Shown here piece after piece: positions 25,350-32,832 of a stretch of 64,000 nucleotides of DNA (the stretch's first letter is position 1; every line of letters begins with the position of its first letter). Both the position numbers and the translations under genes were made by a program. The notes beneath the pieces are model-generated. The model searched no databases, had not been told where the DNA came from, and worked only from the letters and a program-made list of their open reading frames with translations. Source of the DNA: an uncultured Oscillospiraceae bacterium (GTDB lineage Bacteria; Bacillota; Clostridia; Oscillospirales; Oscillospiraceae); assembly GCA_947632005.1 (NCBI GenBank), contig CANRNU010000006.1:18311-82310 (forward strand). The letters run 5' to 3'.

Positions 25350-25595
25350 TCATGTGACTGGCTTATCCGTACCGCCGCCCACAGCAGGGCAGAAGCAGTA
25401 GGTCGTATCCTCTTTATCAAAGCCGACACCGGCGCCAGGACAGGGACAGATGTATTCGAGGTCGCTTTTCTTCCCATGTCCTCTGCCGCCGCCGCCGAGG
25501 AAACAGCCACAGTCGCCTCCGCTCACCGCGTCCAGTTCGGTCTCGTCCAGCTCTTTTTCCTTGTCCAGGACCTCGTTTTTCTTTTCCTCAGACAT
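25350..25595 (-). CDS. Cys-rich GG-leader RiPP precursor 3 (CxC motifs)
   Basis: An 81-residue peptide starts at ATG 25595 behind TGGAGG, 15 bases after the radical SAM stop codon. The leader MSEEKKNEVLDKEKELDE ends in TELDAVSGG. The core starts DCGCFLGGGGRGHGKKSD and continues with ICPCPGAGVG and YCFCPAVGGG: three CxC pairs, no single Cys. The evenly spaced CxC and Gly-rich loops resemble no class I can name. SCIFF/ranthipeptide-like thioether formation is the closest analogy. Confidence 0.87.
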   Translation of the reverse strand: MSEEKKNEVLDKEKELDETELDAVSGGDCGCFLGGGGRGHGKKSDLEYICPCPGAGVGFDKEDTTYCFCPAVGGGTDKPVT

Positions 25596-25610
25596 GTTCG
25601 TTTCCTCCAT

Positions 25611-27011
25611 TTAAGATGATTTTGGCTTACTTTGTTTGACCTCCTCCATGACGGCCCGGATCTTCTCATCCCAGCCGTCCCGGAAGATGGCACAGGCATA
25701 CATATCCCGGCCCAGGATGTCCTCCGGCGCGGTCTCCAGCGCGCTGGCCCGGCACCCGCCCAGACATCTGGCAGCGTGGGGGCAGACCCGGCACTCCGAA
25801 TCGTGGGCCAGCACCTCCAACGCCCGGGTCTCGATCAGGCGCATATAGCTGGAATCGGTGATGCATGCGCGCAGCCCCAGCTCCGGGATCAGCGGATAGT
25901 TCTCCTGGATGGGCATGCCCGACAGGGCCATGCAGGGCAGGGCCCGGCCCTCGGCGGAGATATACATCACCATCCGGGCGTGGCCGCACACGCAGACTCT
26001 CTCCGGGTCGGCGCAGTTCTTCTCCGAGGGGATGGACCAGCCCTCCGGGTCGCGGGGGCTAGCGGAGAAAAAGCCGCCCAGCTGCAGGCTCAGGGGCATG
26101 CCGTCCTCATAATACCGGGGAATGTAGTCCAGATAGGTCTGGAAAAGCTCCTCCATACCGATGCCCGGCCCATAGCCGCCCTCTTTCCAGGCGCCCACGT
26201 TGGAAATGGGATTCGTCTTGAGGCTTCCGCAGCCCAGACTGGCCAGGAAGTTGACGGTATCCCGGAGGGTGTGCTTGTTCTGCCGGTGGATGCACATCTC
26301 CGCCCCGGTGGGAAAGCCGTGCTCCCGGCAGAGCTTGAATGCATCCGTCACATACTTCTCCGCCCCGGGCACGCCCCGGAGCCAGTCGTGCCAGCCCACC
26401 CCGTCAAAACTCATGTTGAACTCAGGACGGATGCCCCGGTCCTCCAGCTTTTTCAACAGCTCCTCCGTCACCAGCCGACCGTTGGAATAGATCTGGGAGA
26501 TATGTACCCCGCCGTCCAGCAGCACATCCACGATATCAAAAAGATCCCGGCGCACCAGCGGCTCCCCGCCTGTGAGCGTCACTTCTGCTATGCCGCAGTC
26601 CACGATCTGGCGGGCGATGCTCATGGCCGTGTCATGGTCCAGCTCCCCGTACTTGGCGTCCGGGGCGGACATATAGCAGTGCTTGCAGCGGTAATTGCAC
26701 CGGCCCGTCACGGACCAGTGGGCCGTGCGGATGTATCGGTTGTCGTGGAATCTGTAAAGCTGATCGTCTTTCAGCTTCTCTCCTGCCCGGCAGGGGCGGA
26801 TGATGCCCCGCTCCACCGCCGCACGGACCGCGCTCCGCCGCGCCTCTGACGCCTCCGGTCCGTCCAAGTCCCGGCTTCCGTCGCAGTCCAGCAGGAACTC
26901 CATGTCCGGGCGGCGGAGAAACCTGGCCCGGCCCGTGTCCCGGTCCACCAGGGCAAAGGGCAGCTTTCGCCAGCCCCGAAGGCAGTATCTCTCGTTCAGC
27001 AGGTAATGCAT
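25611..27011 (-). CDS. Radical SAM / SPASM peptide-maturation enzyme
   Basis: The product is 466 residues. The N-terminal ~95 residues look like a PqqD-type leader-recognition domain (ERYCLRGWRKLPFALVD...). The radical SAM cluster motif is CNYRCKHC at 105-112, with TGGEPLVRRD after it. The C-terminal SPASM region has many Cys (CADPERVCVCGHARM, LPCMALSG, CRVCPHAARCLGGC, and a late YACAIF) for two auxiliary 4Fe-4S clusters. This architecture matches enzymes that crosslink Cys-rich RiPPs. It is first in the operon, directly followed by three CxC precursors. The start ATG 27011 has GGGAG upstream. Confidence 0.92.
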   Translation of the reverse strand: MHYLLNERYCLRGWRKLPFALVDRDTGRARFLRRPDMEFLLDCDGSRDLDGPEASEARRSAVRAAVERGIIRPCRAGEKLKDDQLYRFHDNRYIRTAHWSVTGRCNYRCKHCYMSAPDAKYGELDHDTAMSIARQIVDCGIAEVTLTGGEPLVRRDLFDIVDVLLDGGVHISQIYSNGRLVTEELLKKLEDRGIRPEFNMSFDGVGWHDWLRGVPGAEKYVTDAFKLCREHGFPTGAEMCIHRQNKHTLRDTVNFLASLGCGSLKTNPISNVGAWKEGGYGPGIGMEELFQTYLDYIPRYYEDGMPLSLQLGGFFSASPRDPEGWSIPSEKNCADPERVCVCGHARMVMYISAEGRALPCMALSGMPIQENYPLIPELGLRACITDSSYMRLIETRALEVLAHDSECRVCPHAARCLGGCRASALETAPEDILGRDMYACAIFRDGWDEKIRAVMEEVKQSKPKSS

Positions 27012-27209
27012 ATCGTTTTGTCTCCCATCCCCTTTGCGGTGCTGACCCTATGTGGACCGCGCAGCAAAAGGACCAAGAGGTGATGAAAAATGTTTGGCCC
27101 ACGGCACGCCCGGCCGAATGCAGGCCGGGACCGTGTTTGCCGGCAGGCGGACCTGGTAAAAAAGGTGTGAGCCGGAGAGCCCCGGTCCACACCCTTCGCT
27201 CGTTTTACG

Positions 27210-27305
27210 TTATCATGATTATCGGATGGCGAAACGCTGCAAGGCGTTGCGCCAAACCAGTCGTTTGGCAGCGAAAACGACCGTTCCGGATCGTTTCCCC
27301 TATGC
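27210..27305. repeat. Hairpin-rich intergenic repeat (related to 60370-60450)
   Basis: It starts atgattatcggatggcgaa and continues with nested short hairpins (aacgctgcaaggcgtt and others). The opening atgattatcsgatggcg is shared, inverted, with 60370-60450. The remaining bases of 27012-27209 show no gene. Confidence 0.55.
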
Positions 27306-27309
27306 GACA

Positions 27310-27436
27310 CCATTATACCTTCTGTTCGCGGGCAGAACAAGATTTTTGCACGAATGACCCGCCAGCCGGCGTGAAAGACAAAGATTTTCATCCTTACGCC
27401 GGCGAAAGCCGCCTTATTTTTGGTCCCGGCCGGTCC
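27310..27436 (-). repeat. Promoter-carrying dispersed repeat, copy 1
   Basis: About 127 bases are closely similar to 54301-54430. The minus strand holds TTGTTC (27335-27340), 17 bases, TATAAT (27312-27317), directed at the radical SAM gene. Upstream of it a ccggcg palindrome pair is conserved. Its transcript would start about 290 bases before that gene. Confidence 0.7.
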
Positions 27437-27501
27437 ACAGGATGTCCCCTTCGCCGGCAGCCCGGACATGCCGTCTTACCTTATAAGTTATTTACAACTT
27501 A

Positions 27502-27530
27502 TTTATAAAACCATCCGCACGGTTTGTCAA
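27502..27530 (-). promoter_or_regulatory. Strong promoter with overlapping palindrome upstream of RiPP operon
   Basis: On the minus strand TTGACA (27525-27530), 17 bases, TATAAA (27502-27507). An inverted repeat ataagtt...aacttat directly overlaps the -10 and start region, as an operator would. It could drive the radical SAM operon with a long leader of about 480 bases. Confidence 0.6.
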
Positions 27531-27613
27531 CGCTTTTGTCCCATAATGGCCGAAATCCGACCGGCATCGTCCACCGCGGCAGACCATCCCTCCGCCCCGG
27601 CGCAGTGTGCATT

Positions 27614-28632
27614 TTACGGACAAACCGCCTCCTTTTGCACGCGGCGCAGATCCTGATAAAGCAAGTCATATATCTTGGGATCGACGCTGGAGAAAACCAC
27701 CTTGAGCTGATACGCGCTGTTTTCCGCCAGCCAAGCATATACGGCCCTCACGGCGATCTCGCAGGCCTCCTTTTGTGGGTAACTGGACTTTCCGGTGGAA
27801 ATCGACGGGAAGGCGATGCTGTGGATCCCATGTTCCCTCGCCAGGTCAAGACTGGCCGTATAGCATTTTGCCAGGTCCTCCCGGCAGTGCGCGGACGGAT
27901 ATCTGGGGCCGACCGTGTGGATGACATGCTTTGCCTTCAGGCGGTATCCTCCCGTTATCTTTGCCTCGCCCACCCGACATCCGCCGAGCGCGGCGCATTC
28001 CGTTCTCAATCCCTGCCCTGCGGCACGATAGATCGCGCCGTCAACGCCTCCGTCTCCATGAAGCGTCCCGTTCGCCGGGTTTACTATGCATTCGCATTCG
28101 GACAGCGTTATATCCCGGTCGTCGAGCCACATCCCCTCAAACGGCCCTGTCAGCGAATGGCAGACCGGCGGCGCCGGTATCCCGTCCCGGCGCAGTTCGT
28201 CCCGCAGGGCCATGAGGATCTTTCCGAGATGGTTTTCGCCTTCGCCCGTTTCAGGTCCACGCCCCAATATAGGTCCTTCCAACGATTCCCCTCTTTCAGC
28301 TCTCGCTCTCCGGTGTCCAGCAGATCCCGCGCCAGCGTAGGATTTTGCGCGAATTTTTCGCGCACGACCCGCTCCATGAGCTCCAGCTTCACCGCATCCC
28401 AATCCGGCCTCGCCTCCACCTTCCTTCCGAGCCGTTTCGATTCGTCGGCGGAGAGAAGGGCAAACTGTTCTTTGTCCGTTTGGCGCAGGCATTTCTGCGC
28501 CTGATAAGCGGCCTCCGAATTGTAATAGGTGATACCATCGAACGATATTTTCGTTGGATAAAAATTGCTCAAAAAATCGTATTCTCCACGGAAAAGGCCA
28601 ATGGTCCGGTCTGTGGCCCCACAACGATCCAT
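27614..28632 (-). pseudogene. NADAR plus macro-domain protein, interrupted by a frameshift
   Basis: From ATG 28632 (behind AAGGAG) one frame encodes a NADAR/YbiA domain: LFRGEYDFLSNFYPTKI, SEAAYQAQK, and NRWKDLYWGVDLK. At about 28244 the similarity moves to another frame (TGEGENHLGKILMALRDELR), which continues into a macro domain (CECIVNPANGTLHGDGGVDGAIY, and later GVHIS-like SIAFPSISTG). A missing A in the codons for DLK-TG would explain the shift. Both domains act on ADP-ribose: NADAR and macro proteins remove ADP-ribosyl groups. I infer a once-continuous ADP-ribose hydrolase; a sequencing error in the A run is possible. Confidence 0.75.
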
Positions 28633-30398
28633 TCTGTCTCCTTCCTCCATACGCCCCGCGCGCCCAGCGCCGGAAATGTACCCTCCCGATCATCTGCCGG
28701 TATAACAAAATGACGCGGCAATCCATCGGTCATAGCGTTCCGGAGCGTCCTGTCCCGCTCAAAAATGATCTTCGACGCCCTGTTTCTGCAATGATTTGAA
28801 AACAGTCCAAACTGTTTGCCCCCGCCCATAGCCGACGTTTTTTTAAGGAAGAAGAGCTTTGACCGACGAGAGCCCCACTTTGGCGGGGAGCCGACATCTT
28901 CAAAGCTCTTCTGCGGTGGTGCACCACGGCAATCCAAATCCGAACCCGCGGCCTGTTCATCTAGGGCCGCCTTCATCTCGTCAAAGGTGACGGTCTTTGT
29001 CCCGTCCTTGTAGTTGATGTGGAGCGTCAGCTTGTCATCGAACAAGTACACCGAGTTGACGAATGTGTCTATGAGCTGCTGCCGATGCTCCTTCTTCCGC
29101 ATGTCCAGCTTGCGGAACCGCTCCAGCCACATGGTCACGAACTCTGCCGTCAGCTTCGGCTTCGCCAGCTTCTCGTTGGCAATCTTGATCTCCAGGTCCT
29201 CTTTTGTGGCCTCCAACTCTTCCAACCTAGTTTTGGTGGACGGAGTAAGTATTCCCTGCTGGATGGCGTTGAGCAGGTTATTGATGCCGGTCTCCGCTTC
29301 TTTTAGCTGTTGCTCATACAGCGGAAGATTGGTATTTTCACGCTCTTGCAAGTCCATCACCATAGAAACAATGGCTTCAATGGTTTTATCGTCCCGTATC
29401 TCCTTCATCGTCTCATGGACGATGAAATCCTCAATAAACGCCTTGTTGACCGGCTTCTTGTGACAGTCGCCGCGTTTTTTCTTCACCGTGGCGCACTTGT
29501 AGTAATGGTGGACCTTCCCTGTGTGGCTGGTGCCGCTCTCGCCGCACATACAACTGCCGCAGTAGCCGCAGAATAGTTTTGTGGTCAGCAGATAGTCGTC
29601 TTCAGCCTTATGTCGGGCTGGAGCCTTTTTGTTCTTGGCCAGCTTTTCCTGCACCCGCTCAAACAAGTCCTTGGGAACAATGGCGGGGATTCCGTCAGGG
29701 ATGACCGTATCACGATAACGGAACTCACCCATGTACCGGCGATTGTTCAGCAGGTGCTGGATGCTGTTATAGGAGAACGGCTGCCCGCGTGTGTTCTTCA
29801 CGCCTTTCTCATTCAGCCAATCCCGGATAGCAGTCATGGTGTACCCGGCGTCGTATCTCTTGAATGCCCCCAGAACATAAGGGGCCGTCAGCGGGTCGAT
29901 TTGGAAGTGCTGTTCGCTGTCTATGACATAACCCGTGGGCAGGGTCCCGCCGTTGAATTTGCACTTGAGAGCGTTATCCGTCATGCCTCGGATGACCTTT
30001 TCGGACAGATCGGCGGAGTAATACTCGGCGTAGCCTTCCAGCACGGATTCCAATATAATGCCTTCCGCGCCCTCAGAAATGACCTCGGTGGCAGACACCA
30101 CTTTGATGCCGTTCTTTTTGAGTGCGGCCTTGTACCGGGCACTGTCATAGCGGTTTCGGGCAAAGCGATCCAGCTTCCAGACGATGATCATGTCGAACAG
30201 CTTTTTCCCGCTGTCCTTGACCATGGCCTGGAACTCCGGGCGGTTATCCGTCTTGGCGGAAAACGCCCGGTCTATATAGTGGCGCAACACAGTGATACCG
30301 TTTTTCTCTGCAAAGGCGGTGCACTCCCGAATTTGCCCCTCTATGCTTTCTTCCCGCTGGCTGTCTGAGGAGTAACGGGCGTAGATTACGGCGGTCAT
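28569..30398 (-). CDS. Large serine recombinase (integrase) of a mobilizable element
   Basis: The product is up to 609 residues. The resolvase domain begins AVIYARYSSDSQREESIEGQ, with catalytic Ser near residue 10 and the conserved VWKLDRFARNRYD. A recombinase domain, a zinc ribbon (CGYCGSCMCGE...C) and a coiled-coil region follow. It integrates and excises circular DNA. Similarity to the family fades near FDEMKAALDEQ. The last ~100 codons run through an inverted repeat and past the NADAR start, so the true end may be altered by insertion. It overlaps the XRE gene by four bases (ATGA). Confidence 0.9.
   Translation of the reverse strand: MTAVIYARYSSDSQREESIEGQIRECTAFAEKNGITVLRHYIDRAFSAKTDNRPEFQAMVKDSGKKLFDMIIVWKLDRFARNRYDSARYKAALKKNGIKVVSATEVISEGAEGIILESVLEGYAEYYSADLSEKVIRGMTDNALKCKFNGGTLPTGYVIDSEQHFQIDPLTAPYVLGAFKRYDAGYTMTAIRDWLNEKGVKNTRGQPFSYNSIQHLLNNRRYMGEFRYRDTVIPDGIPAIVPKDLFERVQEKLAKNKKAPARHKAEDDYLLTTKLFCGYCGSCMCGESGTSHTGKVHHYYKCATVKKKRGDCHKKPVNKAFIEDFIVHETMKEIRDDKTIEAIVSMVMDLQERENTNLPLYEQQLKEAETGINNLLNAIQQGILTPSTKTRLEELEATKEDLEIKIANEKLAKPKLTAEFVTMWLERFRKLDMRKKEHRQQLIDTFVNSVYLFDDKLTLHINYKDGTKTVTFDEMKAALDEQAAGSDLDCRGAPPQKSFEDVGSPPKWGSRRSKLFFLKKTSAMGGGKQFGLFSNHCRNRASKIIFERDRTLRNAMTDGLPRHFVIPADDREGTFPALGARGVWRKETEWIVVGPQTGPLAFSVENTIF
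28850..28912. repeat. Inverted repeat in the recombinase 3' end (possible element border)
   Basis: agaagagctttga and tcaaagctcttct are perfect 13-base arms around a 37-base loop that contains its own gccccac...ggcggggagc pair. It lies near the probable left border of the element. Confidence 0.6.
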
Positions 30399-30751
30399 TT
30401 CGTCTCCCCCTCCAGCATCTGCACCAGCGTCTTTTTCAGCCGCTTGTTCATGGGAGATTTGGGGTCAAAGCACATCTTGATGAACTCGTTCATCTCCGGA
30501 TGCAGCTTGCTCAGATCCGGCTCGTTGGAATATACCTTTCCCTTGGGATCATCCGTGCGGCCATAAAGATAGTCCAGCGATACATCAAAATAATCCGCAT
30601 AGCGGAGCAGCACCTTGGCGGAGGGTTCGCACTGGTTATTCTCATAGCGGTTGACGCCGGACTGCCGCAGGCCCAGGATAGGGGCCAGCTTATTTTGGGA
30701 TACGTTGATGGACAGCCGCAGCGCCCGCAGCCGTTCTGCCATAATCTGCAT
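30395..30751 (-). CDS. XRE-family regulator of the recombinase
   Basis: The product is 118 residues. The helix-turn-helix is RLRALRLSINVSQNKLAPILGL, then SGVNRYENNQCEPS and YADYFDVSLDYLYGRTDD, a standard Cro/CI-like domain. The C-terminal 45 residues are unassigned. Its stop overlaps the recombinase start, so the two are co-translated. It probably times excision or keeps the element silent. Its ATG (30751 or the nearby ATG three codons inside) follows GGAGGGTCC. Confidence 0.88.
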   Translation of the reverse strand: MQIMAERLRALRLSINVSQNKLAPILGLRQSGVNRYENNQCEPSAKVLLRYADYFDVSLDYLYGRTDDPKGKVYSNEPDLSKLHPEMNEFIKMCFDPKSPMNKRLKKTLVQMLEGETK

Positions 30752-30856
30752 GATGGACCCTCCTATGTTGGTTTTCTATATCATAGCACATCACAGCGTA
30801 TAAATCAACACCTGGTTTGCATAATATTGTGTATGAAAAAATAGCTGACTAAGGTT

Positions 30857-31960
30857 TCACAGTTTCGGTGTTACTTCAGGCGTGCCATCTTCGTAAATGA
30901 TGGTAGTCATCCGCATGAATCGAATATCACAGGTGCTGCCGGATTTGATTAGGCACGACGGGACATCGTATTTTATGCATATGCTGTTGTGAAACATCAT
31001 GACCCACAAGTATTTTTTCAAAATATGTTCTCGTATCGCCGCTAGTTTGGCTCCTTCTTCACTCACCGCATCCAAATCGTCATACTTGCCAAATTTCTTG
31101 ATTTTCTCAATAATACGAAGACTATGGCGCTCAAGCTGTTGTATTTGGTCAGGGCTGGAATTGCTGACTTTTTGATAGTCGCTAAGTGAGAGTGTTTTCA
31201 GAATTTCCAGAAGTCTCTCGATAGTAGCTTGATTGATAGTATTGTTTATGCCAGAAGTGTATAGGTAGTTTAAGCTCAAGCATCCTTCAGATTCTAGGAA
31301 AAGAAGTTGGTTTCGCCATGCTAAATAGAATTTTTCCACTTCAACAGCGGGCATAAGGGAATTACAAAAGGTGAGATCTTCATCGGTAATGTATTCACCA
31401 GAATGTGCGCGCCGTTCAATTTCACATGCCCTATTCAGATCGCCCTGATCCACAAAGTGGGGTTGCAAGACATAGTTTTTAACAGCCTCCCCTAGAATGA
31501 TTCGGGGATATACCGCAGTCTCCTCCAACTCAACGGCATCAATCAGTCCCTGACCGAATATGAAATCATCATTAAATGAAAGACTTCCAATCGTTACCCC
31601 GCCTCTTAGAAACAAGCCATAGTTCAAAATGAAATTTCGCTGAATATCCGCAACAATGGCCAAAAACGCTAAGAAACGCGGATACTCTATCTGAGCAGTT
31701 TTTTCACCAACTTCCAGACAAAGCAAAATGTTATCCGAAAAGATTTTTGTTTTGATGGCCAGCCTGCCTAATTTGCCAACAAACGAGGAGCCAATCCCTT
31801 GCGTGTATTCTTTCGCGTTAGAAACTGCATCGTGTATGTCCTGGAGGAATTCTTCAACTCTTTCCGGGTAAGTACGAAAGAAATCTTTATAACCCAGCAA
31901 ATCAAAATATGCAATGTAGTATTCCTTAATTGGCTCTGGCATCTGATTCTCTAACGGCAT
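30857..31960 (-). CDS. Class III nucleotidyl-cyclase-like protein
   Basis: This 367-residue protein is not assigned to a named family with certainty. Its blocks follow the class III cyclase pattern: AYFDLLGYKDFF (first metal Asp, residue 20), KIFSDNILLCLE (second metal Asp, residue 76), LRGGVTIGSL (like the RxGIHxG strand) and FGQGLIDAVELEETA (like the GdtVN-A-RLE helix). The gene is AT-rich and next to an XRE repressor in a mobile element. Antiphage Pycsar systems use such cyclases, but no dedicated effector sits beside it. ATG 31960 follows AAAGGA. It could equally be a catalytically dead relative. Confidence 0.45.
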   Translation of the reverse strand: MPLENQMPEPIKEYYIAYFDLLGYKDFFRTYPERVEEFLQDIHDAVSNAKEYTQGIGSSFVGKLGRLAIKTKIFSDNILLCLEVGEKTAQIEYPRFLAFLAIVADIQRNFILNYGLFLRGGVTIGSLSFNDDFIFGQGLIDAVELEETAVYPRIILGEAVKNYVLQPHFVDQGDLNRACEIERRAHSGEYITDEDLTFCNSLMPAVEVEKFYLAWRNQLLFLESEGCLSLNYLYTSGINNTINQATIERLLEILKTLSLSDYQKVSNSSPDQIQQLERHSLRIIEKIKKFGKYDDLDAVSEEGAKLAAIREHILKKYLWVMMFHNSICIKYDVPSCLIKSGSTCDIRFMRMTTIIYEDGTPEVTPKL

Positions 31961-31996
31961 ATAATCATTCCTTTCTGGAAGCACCTCCTGTAAGCA

Positions 31997-32239
31997 CTAT
32001 TTTATCTCCTGCTCCAAACCTTCAAAGAGCGGGGACGCAAAGAACTCGGAAATGCCGATGTCCAGGCCGTCGCATAGCTTCTTCACCGTGGCCACCGTCG
32101 CGCTGTTGTTGCGGAGGCTGACGATGTTGTTCACCGTGGACTGCGTGACACCGCTGAGCGTGCACAGCCGGTTGACCGAGATGTTCCGCTCCCGGCACAG
32201 TTCCAAAATACGCTCCGCTACCGCTTCTCCCACATTCAT
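31997..32239 (-). CDS. Small XRE-family repressor
   Basis: The product is 80 residues (ATG 32239 behind GAGG; GTG 32248 is an alternative). It is essentially one helix-turn-helix: ILELCRERNISVNRLCTLSGVTQ, then STVNNIVSLRNNSATVATVKKLCDGLDI and a short tail. It is divergent from the 32345 operon across a spacer with a repeated operator, which it most likely binds. The cyclase-like gene lies 36 bases downstream and may be co-transcribed. Confidence 0.88.
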   Translation of the reverse strand: MNVGEAVAERILELCRERNISVNRLCTLSGVTQSTVNNIVSLRNNSATVATVKKLCDGLDIGISEFFASPLFEGLEQEIK

Positions 32240-32280
32240 CTTTGCCACCTCATTTCACCTATGAGGATAGCCAATTCCTG

Positions 32281-32325
32281 TTGACAAGTTTAACCCTTTT
32301 GGGTTAAAATAACTCAAAAGGGTTA
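32281..32325 (+). promoter_or_regulatory. Promoter with nested operator
   Basis: TTGACA (32281-32286), 18 bases, TAAAAT (32305-32310). From 32291 aacccttttgggtt, then after the -10 aactcaaaagggtt, form inverted half-sites covering the spacer and start. This is a good site for the divergent XRE repressor. Confidence 0.75.
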
Positions 32326-32344
32326 GTGCACGGGAGGCGAGAAA

Positions 32345-32524
32345 ATGACGGACTACAAGCGGGCTTATCACATTCTCTGCGCAGCGGCGTCGTATGCGCT
32401 GGATGTACTGCCGGACACGCCGGAAAATGCCGCCGGGCGGACGGTCATTCAGGAGGCGCTTTTGGAGGCGGAGGACGTGTGCATCGAGAGCATGGACGAA
32501 AATGAAAGGGGTGCCGAAAAATGA
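32345..32524 (+). CDS. Small acidic protein of mobile element
   Basis: A 59-residue frame starts MTDYKRAYHILCAAASYALD behind GGGAGG, and ends overlapping the next gene (ATGA). It is helical and acidic, with no motif I recognise. It is the first gene of a two-gene operon under the XRE-controlled promoter; similar short pairs are common in Clostridial mobile elements. It is shorter than most gene-calling cut-offs. Confidence 0.65.
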   Translation: MTDYKRAYHILCAAASYALDVLPDTPENAAGRTVIQEALLEAEDVCIESMDENERGAEK

Positions 32525-32766
32525 AAAAGCTGATCTCTTGTGAGTTCAACATGGACACGGGTCGTGTAGAACTGCGATACGCAGACGGCGGCCAAATCGA
32601 CATTGACACCGCGGGCGTGGAGAACGAGGTCGCCGACAATCTCTATCAGCGCAGCAAACTGGACTGGCTGATCTATAACCAGCCATTGGAGTATGCACAG
32701 CTCGTCCTCGGTGGGGAGCTGGATGGATATGTACAAGGGACAGCGGAACATAGGTTGGAAGATTGA
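32521..32766 (+). CDS. Small conserved-type protein (DUF6061-like), unknown role
   Basis: An 81-residue protein translationally coupled to the preceding gene. It begins MKKLISCEFNMDTGRVELRYADG and contains DWLIYNQPLEYAQLVL. It resembles the short DUF6061-type proteins found next to XRE regulators in Firmicutes mobile elements; I give that name from memory of the pattern only. A bidirectional terminator follows directly. Confidence 0.65.
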   Translation: MKKLISCEFNMDTGRVELRYADGGQIDIDTAGVENEVADNLYQRSKLDWLIYNQPLEYAQLVLGGELDGYVQGTAEHRLED

Positions 32767-32776
32767 GCAACGCAAA

Positions 32777-32818
32777 AAACATGCCCTGCCAATTAATCTT
32801 GATTGGCAGGGCATGTTT
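32777..32818. terminator. Bidirectional terminator
   Basis: A perfect 17-bp stem (aaacatgccctgccaat / attggcagggcatgttt) lies between the converging DUF6061-like and RES genes. A/T tails on both sides let it serve both. Confidence 0.85.
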
Positions 32819-32832
32819 CATACTCTTCTTAT

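Noticed and set aside
27050..27508. A possible gene in the 600-base gap before the RiPP operon
   Set aside because: The frame crosses two repeat families and a promoter, has no ribosome site, and its conserved part is the repeat itself.
28632..28726. An upstream extension of the macro-domain frame (370 codons in total)
   Set aside because: Its first part is the NADAR coding region read in the wrong frame; the protein-like signal changes frame at about 28244.
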